From the NCBI GenBank assembly GCA_017398335.1, contig JAFQGK010000018.1, positions 149,731 to 213,730 on the forward strand: 64,000 nucleotides of DNA. Direction: 5' to 3'. Origin of the DNA: Bacteroidales bacterium (GTDB lineage Bacteria; Bacteroidota; Bacteroidia; Bacteroidales; UBA932). A program made the translations under genes and the position numbers. Numbering within the stretch: the stretch's first letter is position 1; every line of letters begins with the position of its first letter. Of this stretch, positions 27,787-37,106 are shown in pieces. A model generated the notes under the pieces. That model worked only from the letters and a program-made list of their open reading frames with translations. It was not told the DNA's origin and did no database searches.

Positions 27787-27815
27787 GTGTTATTTGTATA
27801 GAAATGCTATCTTTG
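27784..27815 (+). promoter_or_regulatory. Promoter for the second part of the nuclease locus
   Basis: TTTG at 27784-27787, a 20-base spacer and TATCTTTG at 27808-27815. The upstream box is made from the T tract of the preceding terminator. The next start codon is 50 bases away. Confidence 0.65.
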
Positions 27816-27864
27816 TATGTTTGGGTAATTAGGCCTTATGAATATTTGTTAATGATTTAAATAT

Positions 27865-30738
27865 ATGAAGTTAAGAAATCTGTTTGTTGTCGCGATGACG
27901 GCAATTATGGCGCTGATTTCCTGTGAGGAAGTCGAGCACTATGCGATTCCGGAACTCAAGATTAGAGAGGGCGCGGAATTGATTTTCGGTGAGGAAGGCG
28001 GAAAGTCTACCGTCACCTTTATGGCTACCAGAGATTGGAAGGTTACATCTGATGCAGACTGGGTTGCTGTGGATCCGGATTCCGGCACAGCTTCTTCTGA
28101 TGACTGCACCATTGAGGTGTCTGTCCTTCCGAATGACGGAATAGCTCGTGATACAGAGCTTTCTCTTTCAATAGGAATGCTCTCAAGAGTAATCAAGGTT
28201 TCTCAGGCCGGAAAGGGCGGAGCTACTGTAGAAGACCTTATCATTTATGCAAATGACTTTGATAAGGAGGAGGCTACCAAGACTTATGGAAGCGGTTCAA
28301 GCTATCCATATCTTGATCAGTTCGACGGATGGATCAACCATACCGGTAAGGGTGCGGCTGACGTAACCTATAACTTTACCGGAATGTCTGCCCGCTCGAA
28401 TTCTACCTCGGACAGCAACTATTCGGATTATGCCGGCTCAGGTAAGAACAATATGTTCTTCGGAGCGAATGCATATCTGGCTATCAATAAGATAGCTTTA
28501 GGTAGCGTAAAGGACTTTACACTTACATTCGGTACTGAGAAGTATGACGGAAACAATAAGACAGCTCTCTTTGACCCTGCAGAGTACCATGTATATCTGA
28601 GCAATGACGGAAAGAAGTGGGTTGAGATACAGTATACATTTGCCGGAACAGTGGCAGGCCGCTGGAATGTGGCAACTGCAAACTTCTCGGTTCCGGAAGG
28701 CACAGAAAATCTTTGGATGGCATTCAAGGTGGACGTAGCGAGCGTGTACCGTATGGATGACGTCAAGCTGATGGTGTCAGAGACAGAAGGCGCTGCTGTA
28801 AATTTTGCAGAGGGTGTAGAGATTGACTTTACTGCTGGTGGTACTGCCGGCGGTGGCTCAGGAGAAGAACCAGGCGGCGGAGAATCAGACGGCAGTGCAA
28901 TCTATTCGAACAATTTCGACAAGGCCGCTGCTACAAAGACTTACGGAAGCGGTTCAAGCTGGCCATATCTCGATCAGTTCGACGGATGGCAGAATGAGGC
29001 AGGAACAGGTGCCGCCAACGTTACCTATTCATATAAGACGGCATCTGCACGCAATAACTCAAATTCAAATGGTGATTATTCTGACTATGCCGGCTCGGGA
29101 GTGAACAATATCTTCTTCGGCGCAAATTCATATTTCGCAGTTCATGGTATCGCTCTCGGTGGCGCTCAGAATCTGACCCTTACATTCGGTACGGAGAAGT
29201 ATGACGGAAACAATAAGACAGCTCTCTTTGACCCTGCAGAGTACCATGTATATCTGAGCAATGACGGAGAGAAGTGGGTTGAGATACAGTATACATTTGC
29301 CGGAACAGTGGCAGGTCGCTGGAATGTCGCTACAGCGAACTTTACTGTTCCATCAGGTACTCAGACTCTTTCAATCTGCATGCAGGTGGATGTGGCGAGT
29401 GCGTACCGTATGGATGATATGAAGCTTGTGTCTTCGTCGACAGCAGGTACAACAGTTGATTTCTCTAACGGTGTTGCCAAGGACTTCGGAAGCGGTTCGT
29501 CTGGCGGAGATACTCCTGAACCACCGGTGCCGGGAGGAAGCAATATGACAATTGCAGAGGTTCTTGCTCTCGGTACGAATGCGGCTGCTTCAGGCAGCAC
29601 AATCGAGGCTGTTGTAATCTCAAACATGGATCTTAATAACCTTACATCGAAGAAGGGTCTTTATGTTCAGGATGAGACAGGCGGTCTTCAGTTCTACCTT
29701 GCGGCAAATCACGAATTCAAGTTCGGTGACAAGGTCAAGATCGATATGTCGGGAGTGAAGCTTGCAGAGTATAACGGCGCGGTTCAGATCAGCGGCCTTG
29801 CTCTTGAGAAGATTGAAAAACTCTCATCCGGAAACGCCGTGACTCCGAAGACGGTGAAGATTGCTGACTTCCTTGCAAACAAGTATGAGGGCCAGTATAT
29901 TGCAATCGAGGGTGTTCAGGTTGTTGAGGAAGACCTTGCCAAGACCTTTGTGATGGGTGGTGCCCACACCAGCATCAACGTTGAGGATGCCAATGGAAAC
30001 AAGTTTGCAATCTTCTCGTCCAAGTATGCTTCTTATGGTACGACGAAGGTTCCTCAGGGATCAGGTACCATCAAGGGTATCTCTTCCATCAGTAAGGGTG
30101 CAATGCAGATTATCTTTGCCCAGGAGTCTGACTTTGCGGGACTTACCGGCGAGCGTCTTACAGCCGGTGGCGGTGAGACCCCCGGCGACGGTGGAGATGA
30201 TCCTGTAACCCCACCGGCAGAGACCTCTGTCAGAAGGGCGGACTTCGAGACACTTTCACGTACAAGTTCATATGTGGCTTCCACTTCAGATGCTGGATGG
30301 GTTCTTACCAACTGTGCAGTCCAGGAAGGTGGTGAAAAGGATGCCAACCCTGTATATATTCTTCTTGGCAAGGTTGCAGGAACTGATACATGGGCAAAGG
30401 CAGCATGTATGAACGGAAAGACAACAGCAGTCGGAACAATCGAATCGCCGGAACTCACAGGCGGTTGCGGAACCCTTTCGTTCGACTATGCGAACATCTT
30501 TACCGAAGCAAATGGCGTGAACTTCCAGATCGAGGTCATTCAGAATGGCGCGGCAGTGAAGACTATTGTAGTGGATGAGGACAGCATTACAAAGATGACC
30601 AAGTACACCTTCAGTCAGGAGGTGAATGTAAGCGGTTCATTCAAGCTTAAGTTCACTAACCTCAGTCCATCCAACAACAACTCATCTAACAAGGATAGAG
30701 TTTCTATCTGGAACCTTACATGGACAGAGCATAATTAA
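27865..30738 (+). CDS. Large surface lipoprotein: BACON, duplicated jelly roll, DUF5689-like OB fold
   Basis: 957 residues. Lipobox LISC (Cys 20). Order: BACON-like domain (about 30-118), two copies of a jelly-roll module of some 200 residues (from about 128 and 348), each starting with Y(A/S)N(D/N)FDK and containing GSGSS-PYLDQFDGW, separated by Gly/Ser-rich linkers; a DUF5689-like OB fold (about 560-770) with GLYVQDETGGLQFYL and GDKVKIDMSGVKL; a Gly/Pro linker; and a last jelly roll. No catalytic residues are recognised. It is probably a cell-surface binding protein of the nuclease locus. The two jelly rolls share 149 bases of nearly identical DNA, so the duplication is recent or maintained by conversion. 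Confidence 0.75.
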   Translation: MKLRNLFVVAMTAIMALISCEEVEHYAIPELKIREGAELIFGEEGGKSTVTFMATRDWKVTSDADWVAVDPDSGTASSDDCTIEVSVLPNDGIARDTELSLSIGMLSRVIKVSQAGKGGATVEDLIIYANDFDKEEATKTYGSGSSYPYLDQFDGWINHTGKGAADVTYNFTGMSARSNSTSDSNYSDYAGSGKNNMFFGANAYLAINKIALGSVKDFTLTFGTEKYDGNNKTALFDPAEYHVYLSNDGKKWVEIQYTFAGTVAGRWNVATANFSVPEGTENLWMAFKVDVASVYRMDDVKLMVSETEGAAVNFAEGVEIDFTAGGTAGGGSGEEPGGGESDGSAIYSNNFDKAAATKTYGSGSSWPYLDQFDGWQNEAGTGAANVTYSYKTASARNNSNSNGDYSDYAGSGVNNIFFGANSYFAVHGIALGGAQNLTLTFGTEKYDGNNKTALFDPAEYHVYLSNDGEKWVEIQYTFAGTVAGRWNVATANFTVPSGTQTLSICMQVDVASAYRMDDMKLVSSSTAGTTVDFSNGVAKDFGSGSSGGDTPEPPVPGGSNMTIAEVLALGTNAAASGSTIEAVVISNMDLNNLTSKKGLYVQDETGGLQFYLAANHEFKFGDKVKIDMSGVKLAEYNGAVQISGLALEKIEKLSSGNAVTPKTVKIADFLANKYEGQYIAIEGVQVVEEDLAKTFVMGGAHTSINVEDANGNKFAIFSSKYASYGTTKVPQGSGTIKGISSISKGAMQIIFAQESDFAGLTGERLTAGGGETPGDGGDDPVTPPAETSVRRADFETLSRTSSYVASTSDAGWVLTNCAVQEGGEKDANPVYILLGKVAGTDTWAKAACMNGKTTAVGTIESPELTGGCGTLSFDYANIFTEANGVNFQIEVIQNGAAVKTIVVDEDSITKMTKYTFSQEVNVSGSFKLKFTNLSPSNNNSSNKDRVSIWNLTWTEHN
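28522..28670 (+). repeat. 149-bp intragenic direct repeat, copy 1
   Basis: Pairs with 29179-29327; three mismatches were counted by eye in 149 bases. Both copies encode the same part of the duplicated jelly-roll domain. Confidence 0.9.
29179..29327 (+). repeat. 149-bp intragenic direct repeat, copy 2
   Basis: Second copy, 657 bases downstream of the first and in the same frame; the distance is 219 codons. Confidence 0.9.
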
Positions 30739-30746
30739 GATAATTG

Positions 30747-31952
30747 ATGAGGATATTCAACCATATATATGGAGCAGCAGTAGCCGTGATGGCTGTCTGC
30801 TGTCTCCTTCTGTCTTCCTGTGAGAAGGAAGATGCGCAGCAGGTCAGCGTATCCGTGACTCCGGATCTTTTGGGCGCAAAGACCAATATGAATGCCTACG
30901 TCAGGGTGAAATGCGCCGGAAGCTGGACTTTGTCTCTGGAATATGAGGATGAAGGAGAAGATTGGGCAAGTCTTGACGTGACTTCAGGAGCTGGAAACAG
31001 GAACAGCATACTGCTGTCGCTTTCTGCAAATTCATCAGAGGCCAGACGTTCTATGAAAGTTGTCCTGAAATCAGGTGAGGTTACTGCAGAGTGTGTTGTT
31101 ACACAGAAGGCTCCGGGTGAGGAAACCAATGGTGGCATCACTCCGGGAGGATCTGGCGGCGGATCTTCGGATGGCGTTTCCGGGGGATCGTCTCTGGCAA
31201 AGACCGGATGGATGGAACTCCCGAATATGGACGATCCGGCTCTGGGATATTATTCGCACAGCTTCAAGATGGGCGGAAAGACATACCGTAACTATACCTT
31301 CGGATGGAGCCAGAAGGACCTTGTGGCAGTCTGGGTGGCTTATCCGTTGTGCAGATTATATACAAACGGAAATGTCGGCAGAACAGATGCATGGGCTTAT
31401 GATCCTCTGCTGGGAACGGACTCTGCAGCTCCTTTCGGCGGATATGGTGAAGAGCTCGCAAGAGGTCATCAGCTCCCGTCTGCGGACCGTCAGTGCTGCT
31501 ATGAGGCAAATGCCCAGACATTCTACGGCACAAACATGACACCGCAGCTTAATGCTCATAATGAAAAGATATGGGCGGATCTTGAAGCAAAGGTAAGAGG
31601 CTATGCCAATACATCCGACACGACATATGTAGTGACAGGAGTCATTCTGGACGACAGTACCAGGATTACATATGATTCGGACAGAAAGCCGATAACCGTC
31701 CCTTCCGCTTATTTCAAGGCTGTGTTGAAGTACAATGAGTCGTCGACACAGGGCACATGGAATGCTGCTGCCTTCTATCTGGAACACAGAGCATATTCAG
31801 GCAGTGTGACACGCTCGCATTCAATGTCCATAGACAGACTGGAGGACATGACTGGTATAGACTTCTTTGTGAATCTTCCGGCAAAGGTCGGAAAGGAACA
31901 GGCGGATAAGATAGAAGCCGCTGATCCGGCTAACGTTGCGTTATGGTGGTAA
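30747..31952 (+). CDS. DNA/RNA non-specific endonuclease lipoprotein
   Basis: 401 residues from the ATG at 30747. Lipobox LSSC (Cys 25) followed by EKED. A BACON-like domain (about 30-125) and a Gly/Ser linker precede the nuclease domain. That domain has the NUC1/Serratia-nuclease beta-beta-alpha-metal motif ARGHQLPSADR with the general-base His at about 241, followed by TNMTPQ and a downstream Asn (N-x-x-x-W) for magnesium. Family members cut DNA and RNA, single or double stranded. The lipid anchor and linker place it at the cell surface or in the periplasm. It lies eight bases after the large binding lipoprotein. Confidence 0.9.
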   Translation: MRIFNHIYGAAVAVMAVCCLLLSSCEKEDAQQVSVSVTPDLLGAKTNMNAYVRVKCAGSWTLSLEYEDEGEDWASLDVTSGAGNRNSILLSLSANSSEARRSMKVVLKSGEVTAECVVTQKAPGEETNGGITPGGSGGGSSDGVSGGSSLAKTGWMELPNMDDPALGYYSHSFKMGGKTYRNYTFGWSQKDLVAVWVAYPLCRLYTNGNVGRTDAWAYDPLLGTDSAAPFGGYGEELARGHQLPSADRQCCYEANAQTFYGTNMTPQLNAHNEKIWADLEAKVRGYANTSDTTYVVTGVILDDSTRITYDSDRKPITVPSAYFKAVLKYNESSTQGTWNAAAFYLEHRAYSGSVTRSHSMSIDRLEDMTGIDFFVNLPAKVGKEQADKIEAADPANVALWW

Positions 31953-31963
31953 AAGAACAGATT

Positions 31964-33049
31964 ATGAAAATGAAAAGAATAATATGCATTCTTGCGGCGC
32001 TTCTTCTTCTGATCATAGGAGCGGAAGCCCAGAAAAAGGGTCAGCAGAATTATGTGATAGGATTCTACAATCTGGAGAATCTCTTTGACACATATAACGA
32101 TCCTGCTAAGAATGACGAGGAGTTCCTTCCTGAAGGAAAGAACAAATGGACTGATGCCAAGTATCAGAAGAAACTCGGCAACATGGCCAAGGTCATCAAG
32201 GCCATGAAGGATGAAAACGGTGCATGGCATACCCTTCTGGGTGTGTCGGAAATCGAGAACCGTCTCGTGCTTGAGGATCTGGTGATGGATCCTCAGATTG
32301 CAGAGGCAAACTATCAGATCATTCACTATGACGGTCCTGATCGTCGAGGTGTGGATGTGGCTCTCCTTTACAGGCCGGACAGCTTCAAATATATTGAGAG
32401 TGAATCAATACCTTTCACATTTGAGGGAAGTTCCATTGATTTCATCATGGATCAGGAGCAGAAGGATTACTTCAGGACCCGTGATATCCTGATGGTACAT
32501 GGAACCATTGATGGTGAGCACTTTGCGATCTATGTTGCCCACCTTCCGTCACGTGCCGGCGGAAAGAAGGGAGGCAACCAGCTTCGCGACCGCGGCGGCG
32601 AGATAATGTATGACCATGCAATGAAGATGCAGCAGAAGTATCCGGGCATCAAGATCGTCTGCATGGGTGATATGAATGACAATCCTACAGATCCGAGCAT
32701 GGCTGAGTATATGCACGGAAAGGAGCATAGGTCAGAGGTTACAGACAAGGATTTCTTCTCGCCTTTCACATCTATGCTGAAGGCAGGCTTCGGCTCTCTT
32801 GCATATCAGGGAGTATGGAGTATTTATGACCTTCTTCTGGTCAATAATGCCCTTGCAAATGCTCCTGAAGGCACTTTTGAGATCCGTCAGCTTCACAAGA
32901 AAGGCTATTACGGACGCGTGTTCAATCCTAAATTCCTCACAAACCAGCAGGGACAATATAAAGGAACGCCATTCAGGACATTCTCAAATGGCTCCTTCAT
33001 CGGAGGATATAGTGACCACTATCCTACTTACATTGTAATAAGTAAATAA
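31964..33049 (+). CDS. Secreted endonuclease/exonuclease/phosphatase-family enzyme
   Basis: 361 residues from the ATG at 31964; an earlier in-frame ATG overlaps the preceding stop and would give a poor signal peptide. Signal peptide ends near AEAQ. All motifs of the EEP fold are visible: FYNLENLFDT, GVSEIEN (metal-binding Glu), RRGVDVALLY, AHLPSR, GDMNDNP, and the C-terminal SDHYP catalytic His. EEP enzymes are DNases, phosphodiesterases or sugar/inositol phosphatases. Following a non-specific endonuclease, a role in further degrading nucleic acid fragments is the simplest reading. Its stop overlaps the start of the next receptor (TAATG). Confidence 0.9.
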   Translation: MKMKRIICILAALLLLIIGAEAQKKGQQNYVIGFYNLENLFDTYNDPAKNDEEFLPEGKNKWTDAKYQKKLGNMAKVIKAMKDENGAWHTLLGVSEIENRLVLEDLVMDPQIAEANYQIIHYDGPDRRGVDVALLYRPDSFKYIESESIPFTFEGSSIDFIMDQEQKDYFRTRDILMVHGTIDGEHFAIYVAHLPSRAGGKKGGNQLRDRGGEIMYDHAMKMQQKYPGIKIVCMGDMNDNPTDPSMAEYMHGKEHRSEVTDKDFFSPFTSMLKAGFGSLAYQGVWSIYDLLLVNNALANAPEGTFEIRQLHKKGYYGRVFNPKFLTNQQGQYKGTPFRTFSNGSFIGGYSDHYPTYIVISK

Positions 33050-36000
33050 TGACTATGATAAAGAGAGTATTACTTACAGTTGCAGCAGTGCTTTGCTCCC
33101 TTTCACTTTTCGCCCAGAGCGATTTCGGAGGCGTCAAGGGTAAGGTTGTGAATCGTGCAGGCAGAATTCCGATTGCCGGCGCAGAGCTCGTACTTTCACA
33201 GAATGGAGAAAACGTCGCTTCCGTACGTTCTGACGCAGAAGGAAACTTCCTTGTGGAGAACCTTCAGAACGGCATCTATGATATGAAAGTGACAGCTCCG
33301 GGATTTCTGGATGCTAATGTGAATGTTACAGTAGAGGGCTACATAAAGGACCTGATCTTTGTGGGAATGGTTCTTGAGCAGGTAGTGACCGATGTCGATG
33401 ATTCGAACTTTGCGGAATTCGACATGGAGGATTCGGGCTTCGAGGATGCACCGTCGATTCTCTTCGGTTCCAACGACCCTTTTACAAACATTGCAAGCTT
33501 CGGATTCAGCTCGATCCGTTTCAAGAACAGAGGTTATACCAATGAGTCTCAGGACGTATATCTCAGTGGTGTCAGGATGAATGATGCCATCACCGGATAT
33601 TCTCCATATTCTCTCTGGAGCGGTCTGAATGAGGCTACAAGGAGCAAGGAAACCACAGTCGGTGTAGAGACAGCAGACGAAAGCTTCGGTGGATATAACG
33701 GTGTGACCAACATACATGCGGTTCCATCGTCGGTACGTCCGGGCTGGCGTTTCAGTGCATTGACCAACAGTGCTTTATATCGTCTTCGTCTGATGGCTAC
33801 ATATGCTTCAGGAGAACTTGACAACGGCTGGTCGTATGCATTCAATGTATCTGCCCGCGTCGGAGGAAACGATTGGGTGAAGGGTGTGTATTACCGTAAC
33901 TTCGCTTACTATGCGGGTGTGGAAAAGAGGTTCGGTGACTACAGCAGGATCAGTCTCGTGACTTTTGCAGCTCCAGGACAGCGCGGTGCGCAGAATGCTT
34001 CTACCCAGGAGGTCTATGACATGATGGGTGACAATATGTACAACAGCAACTGGGGTTATCAGAACGGAAAGGTGCGTAATGCCCGTGTCCGCAAGACCTT
34101 CGAGCCCGTGACCCTTCTGAAGTATAAATATTCAGATGATAAGGTGGATGCTTCGGTAGCCCTTCTCTGGCGTACAGGAAAGAACGGATATACAGCCATG
34201 GACTGGTATGATGCTCCGGACCCACGTCCTGATTACTATAGGAACCTTCCAAGCTACTATTATATGGAAGATCCTGACTATGACAGACAGAACTATCAGA
34301 AATATGCATGGGCACTCGATACATGGCAGCACCAGCTTCCGCAGTACACTCATATTAACTGGGACCGTCTCTATAATGTAAATGCCGGTAACTTCGATGA
34401 GATAGGTCTGCGTCGCTCGAAATATGTCATCGAGGAGCGTAGGGTAGACCAGAATGATGTTCACCTGACAGCCAATGTGAAGTATCAGCTTAACAAGGCC
34501 ATATCTCTTGCTGGAGGTATGACGCTGAGATGGAACAGGACTGAGTACTACAAGAAGCTTGACGATCTTCTCGGAGGAGACTATTTCATCAATATCGACT
34601 CTTTCGCCGAGCGTGACTTTGCGACAAATCCTGCAATGGTGCAGAACGATCTGGATTATTATATGTCCAAAGGTACTGCTCCTGTAGTCGGAAAGGGTGA
34701 CAAGTACGGATATGACTATTATGCAAATGTCATGGATGAGAGAATCTGGGGCCGTTTTGCTCTGGATCTGGGTGGCTTCAAGGCGAACCTTGCCCTTGAA
34801 GGAGGTCTGAATGAGTTCTACAGGGAAGGACTTGTCAGGAAGGGACTCTTTGCTGGTCTTGACGATAACGGTAATGAAATAGTGTACGAAGGAAAGGTTC
34901 TTACGACCTATGACTCAAACGGTAAGCCGATCACTTCCAAAGGCAGGTCCGAGCTTCAGTCTTTCTGGACATATTCAGCCAAGCTCGGCCTCCAGTACCA
35001 TTTTGCCGGCGGACACAGAGTATATGCGAATGCTGGTTATTTCAATGATGCTCCTACATTCTCACAGTCGTTCATTTCACCAAGAACCAGAAACTCTGTG
35101 GTTCCGAATCTTGAGACCATCAAGACAGTATCCACTGACCTGAATTATCAGTACAGCAATAACGGCTACAATGTGAGAGTAACCGGTTTCTACACAAAGA
35201 TCATGGATCAGTCGGATATGATGAGCTTCTATGATGACTCACAGAACTCGTTTACAAACTTTGCCATGAACGGAATTGATCAGAGGCATATGGGTATAGA
35301 GCTGGGATTCAAGATTCCTCTCGTTCTTCAGGGACTTTCTATGGAAGGAGCTCTCAGCTGGGGTGAATATATCTATACATCTGCTCCACGTATGACCCAG
35401 ACAATCGACAACAGTGCAGAAGTCATCGCAGACAATGCCCTTGTACCATATTGGGCCAGCCATCCTGTGTACAAGAAGAATGTAGTCGAAGGAAAGACAG
35501 TATATGAGACAGATGCGAAGGGAGACTTCATCGTCGAGAAGTGGCAGAAGCATTATGTTCCGTCCACCCCTCAGTTCGCGGCCAATCTTGGACTCAATTA
35601 CAGGACCAATTCATATTGGTTCTTTGAGATTGATGCTCAGTACTTTGCAAACTCATATCTCGACATGAACCCTCTGTACAGGACAGATATGGCTGTCGCC
35701 GGACCGGACAACATAGCGACTCCAGTCGAGGTGGAATATATGGCGGCTCAGGAAAGATTCGATCCTGTCTTCCTTCTCAACGCAAGCGTCGGAAAGTCAT
35801 GGTATATTGACCGCAAGTACAATTTCGGCTTCTCACTCAATCTTCAGAACATTACCAACAACAGGTATGTGAAGACCGGCGGATATGAGCAGACACGTCT
35901 CATTGACAGCAAGAGTGCAGAGAGATACTACCGCTTTGATTCCAAGTATTTTTATATGCAGGGAATCAACTATATGTTGAACCTCTATTTCAGATTCTAA
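33049..36000 (+). CDS. TonB-dependent receptor of the nuclease locus
   Basis: 983 residues. Signal peptide (ends near LFAQ), carboxypeptidase regulatory-like domain (about 25-110), an acidic stretch, then a plug (GFSSIRFKNRGYTNESQDVYLSGVRMNDAITG) and a barrel that ends MLNLYFRF. It overlaps the EEP gene by one base, and the DUF5689 lipoprotein follows after two bases, so all three are one transcript. It is neither SusC-type nor in company with a SusD, so the neighbouring lipoprotein may serve as its surface partner. Import of nuclease products is an inference from the neighbourhood. Confidence 0.88.
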   Translation: MTMIKRVLLTVAAVLCSLSLFAQSDFGGVKGKVVNRAGRIPIAGAELVLSQNGENVASVRSDAEGNFLVENLQNGIYDMKVTAPGFLDANVNVTVEGYIKDLIFVGMVLEQVVTDVDDSNFAEFDMEDSGFEDAPSILFGSNDPFTNIASFGFSSIRFKNRGYTNESQDVYLSGVRMNDAITGYSPYSLWSGLNEATRSKETTVGVETADESFGGYNGVTNIHAVPSSVRPGWRFSALTNSALYRLRLMATYASGELDNGWSYAFNVSARVGGNDWVKGVYYRNFAYYAGVEKRFGDYSRISLVTFAAPGQRGAQNASTQEVYDMMGDNMYNSNWGYQNGKVRNARVRKTFEPVTLLKYKYSDDKVDASVALLWRTGKNGYTAMDWYDAPDPRPDYYRNLPSYYYMEDPDYDRQNYQKYAWALDTWQHQLPQYTHINWDRLYNVNAGNFDEIGLRRSKYVIEERRVDQNDVHLTANVKYQLNKAISLAGGMTLRWNRTEYYKKLDDLLGGDYFINIDSFAERDFATNPAMVQNDLDYYMSKGTAPVVGKGDKYGYDYYANVMDERIWGRFALDLGGFKANLALEGGLNEFYREGLVRKGLFAGLDDNGNEIVYEGKVLTTYDSNGKPITSKGRSELQSFWTYSAKLGLQYHFAGGHRVYANAGYFNDAPTFSQSFISPRTRNSVVPNLETIKTVSTDLNYQYSNNGYNVRVTGFYTKIMDQSDMMSFYDDSQNSFTNFAMNGIDQRHMGIELGFKIPLVLQGLSMEGALSWGEYIYTSAPRMTQTIDNSAEVIADNALVPYWASHPVYKKNVVEGKTVYETDAKGDFIVEKWQKHYVPSTPQFAANLGLNYRTNSYWFFEIDAQYFANSYLDMNPLYRTDMAVAGPDNIATPVEVEYMAAQERFDPVFLLNASVGKSWYIDRKYNFGFSLNLQNITNNRYVKTGGYEQTRLIDSKSAERYYRFDSKYFYMQGINYMLNLYFRF

Positions 36001-36002
36001 AT

Positions 36003-37094
36003 ATGAAAAGAATATATACAGCAATAATGGCTGTCGTGGTCCTTCTCTCCGGATGTGAGGAGTTCCAGCCGGTGTTTACCGGAAAGTATGATGTGCCGGA
36101 GCCTGCGAGAATATACACAGATGCGGATTTCGGGACTTTGACATCGATCGCCGACGTGAAGCAGATGTATATCGACAATGACAGCAAGCCATATGATATA
36201 GTGGATAACTGCGTCATCAAGGGACAGATCGTTTCTTCTGACAAGACAGGCAACTTCTACAAGAGTTTCTATATTCAGGACGAGACTGCCGGAATCGAAA
36301 TCAAGATGGGAAAGAACGGTCTCTATAATGATTACAAGATCGGTCAGTGGGTCTATGTGGATTGCTGCAATCTTACGGTTGGAGCATACGAGGGCATGAT
36401 TCAGATCGGTTATAAGGATGAAACGGGAGAATACGAAACAGCATATCTCGAGCATCAGATCCTTATCGACCTTCATGTGTTCAAGGGCGCAATAGCAGAG
36501 GGCGCAGATCTCGTACAGCCTAAGGTAATAGCTGGAGAAGAGGTGTATGACAAGAAGAATGTCGGAACTCTTGTTACGATCGAGGGGCTGAAGTATCTGA
36601 ACAAAATCTTCTGTATCGGCTATATCAATCCTAATATCGTTGACGAAGACAAGAAGAAGTCGAATGAAAACCGTTTCTTCCTTGACGAAGAAGATCCTGA
36701 CAACTGGGGAATAAACTCATGGGCGATGTCCGAAACCTGCTTCAGGCAGCATGTGGAAAATGGTGATTTCGACAATGTCGTGATGAATGACGGTGTAACT
36801 GTCGGAGCACGCAAACATCTTATCGTACCTCAGCCTTACACAATGAACCAGTATTTCGAGATGCCGGGCCTGAGTGGTGCAAGAAGATATCTTCAGGTAC
36901 GTACAAGCGGTTATGCGAGATTCTCTGATGTCGACATTCCTGCACCGGTGCTTTCAGGAGAAGCTACTGTAACTTTCACAGGTGTGCTTACAGAATTCGA
37001 CGGCGAGATGCAGTTCACTCTTATTGACCTTAGCGGTGTCAGAAAGGCAGACGGCTCTCCTTGGTATGACGAGAACAATAAGGTAATACTTTAA
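36003..37094 (+). CDS. DUF5689-type OB-fold lipoprotein
   Basis: 363 residues, lipobox LSGC (Cys 18). After EEFQPVFTGKYDVPEP it carries a long OB-fold region of the DUF5689 type: DNCVIKGQIVSSDKTGNFYKSFYIQDETAGIEIKM split over about 65-105, and GQWVYVDCCNLTVGAYEGMIQIG after it. A second beta-rich part follows from about residue 170. Proteins with this domain regularly sit directly after TonB receptors in Bacteroidota and are thought to be surface partners of them; no enzyme activity is known. Spacing of two bases to the receptor supports a paired function. Confidence 0.8.
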   Translation: MKRIYTAIMAVVVLLSGCEEFQPVFTGKYDVPEPARIYTDADFGTLTSIADVKQMYIDNDSKPYDIVDNCVIKGQIVSSDKTGNFYKSFYIQDETAGIEIKMGKNGLYNDYKIGQWVYVDCCNLTVGAYEGMIQIGYKDETGEYETAYLEHQILIDLHVFKGAIAEGADLVQPKVIAGEEVYDKKNVGTLVTIEGLKYLNKIFCIGYINPNIVDEDKKKSNENRFFLDEEDPDNWGINSWAMSETCFRQHVENGDFDNVVMNDGVTVGARKHLIVPQPYTMNQYFEMPGLSGARRYLQVRTSGYARFSDVDIPAPVLSGEATVTFTGVLTEFDGEMQFTLIDLSGVRKADGSPWYDENNKVIL

Positions 37095-37106
37095 CCTGAA
37101 TATAAT

